NCBI GenBank assembly: GCA_021200345.1
Contig: JAJQGR010000278.1
Span: 1 to 5,570, forward strand
Length of the DNA stretch: 5,570 nt
Source: Lachnospiraceae bacterium
Lineage (GTDB): Bacteria; Bacillota; Clostridia; Lachnospirales; Lachnospiraceae
Direction of reading: 5' to 3'
In this document: in pieces, positions 5,552-5,570 of the stretch
Layout of the letters: each line of letters begins with the position of its first letter
Numbering within the stretch: position 1 is the stretch's first letter
Notes under the pieces: generated by a model
What the model saw: the letters and a program-made list of their open reading frames with translations, nothing else
What the model was told of the DNA's origin: nothing
The model's database searches: none
Program-made: the position numbers and the translations under genes

Positions 5552-5570
5552 GCGTTCAAAGGTCTCATAT

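Overview
The window looks like an ordinary stretch of chromosome from a Gram-positive, anaerobic Firmicute, most likely a gut-type Lachnospiraceae (clostridial) bacterium. The evidence is a type III glutamine synthetase, a formate/nitrite-family channel, a membrane-anchored GH25 lysozyme-like protein, strong GGAGG-type ribosome binding sites, near-consensus sigma-A promoters, and tRNA genes without an encoded CCA. I cannot assign genus or species from sequence alone.

Layout, left to right. (1) The minus strand at the left edge carries the first 61 codons of hisC (histidinol-phosphate aminotransferase), cut by the window edge. Directly upstream of it on the same strand, with only 3 bases between stop and start, is a membrane-anchored GH25 muramidase-like gene. 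It has its own TTGACC-17-TATAAT promoter, so the two appear to form one transcription unit. (2) A compact divergent control region (about 1214-1428) separates this unit from a plus-strand formate/nitrite transporter (FNT) gene. That gene has a TTGCGA-17-TATAAT promoter, a pair of 12-bp direct repeats exactly 21 bp apart around its -35 box, and a small stem-loop at the predicted 5' end of its mRNA. (3) The FNT gene converges on a minus-strand nitroreductase-family gene, and one bidirectional terminator hairpin serves both. (4) Upstream of the nitroreductase, on the same strand, lies a tRNA-Pro(UGG)/tRNA-Gly(UCC) pair driven by a perfect TTGACA-17-TATAAT promoter with an A/T-rich UP-like tract. 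The nitroreductase has a strong ribosome binding site but no convincing promoter of its own, so it may be read from the tRNA unit. (5) The right half of the window is a complete minus-strand glnN (type III glutamine synthetase), followed on its 3' side by a GC-rich hairpin with no U-tract.

The genes do not form one pathway. hisC (histidine synthesis) and glnN (ammonium assimilation) are nitrogen metabolism. The FNT channel fits export of fermentation acids such as formate, the GH25 enzyme acts on peptidoglycan outside the membrane, and the nitroreductase is a generic flavin oxidoreductase. I found no mobile element, CRISPR array, phage gene, toxin-antitoxin pair or defence cassette, and no strong sign of an undescribed multi-gene system. 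What deserves a second look is mostly small-scale regulatory structure around the promoters and gene ends.
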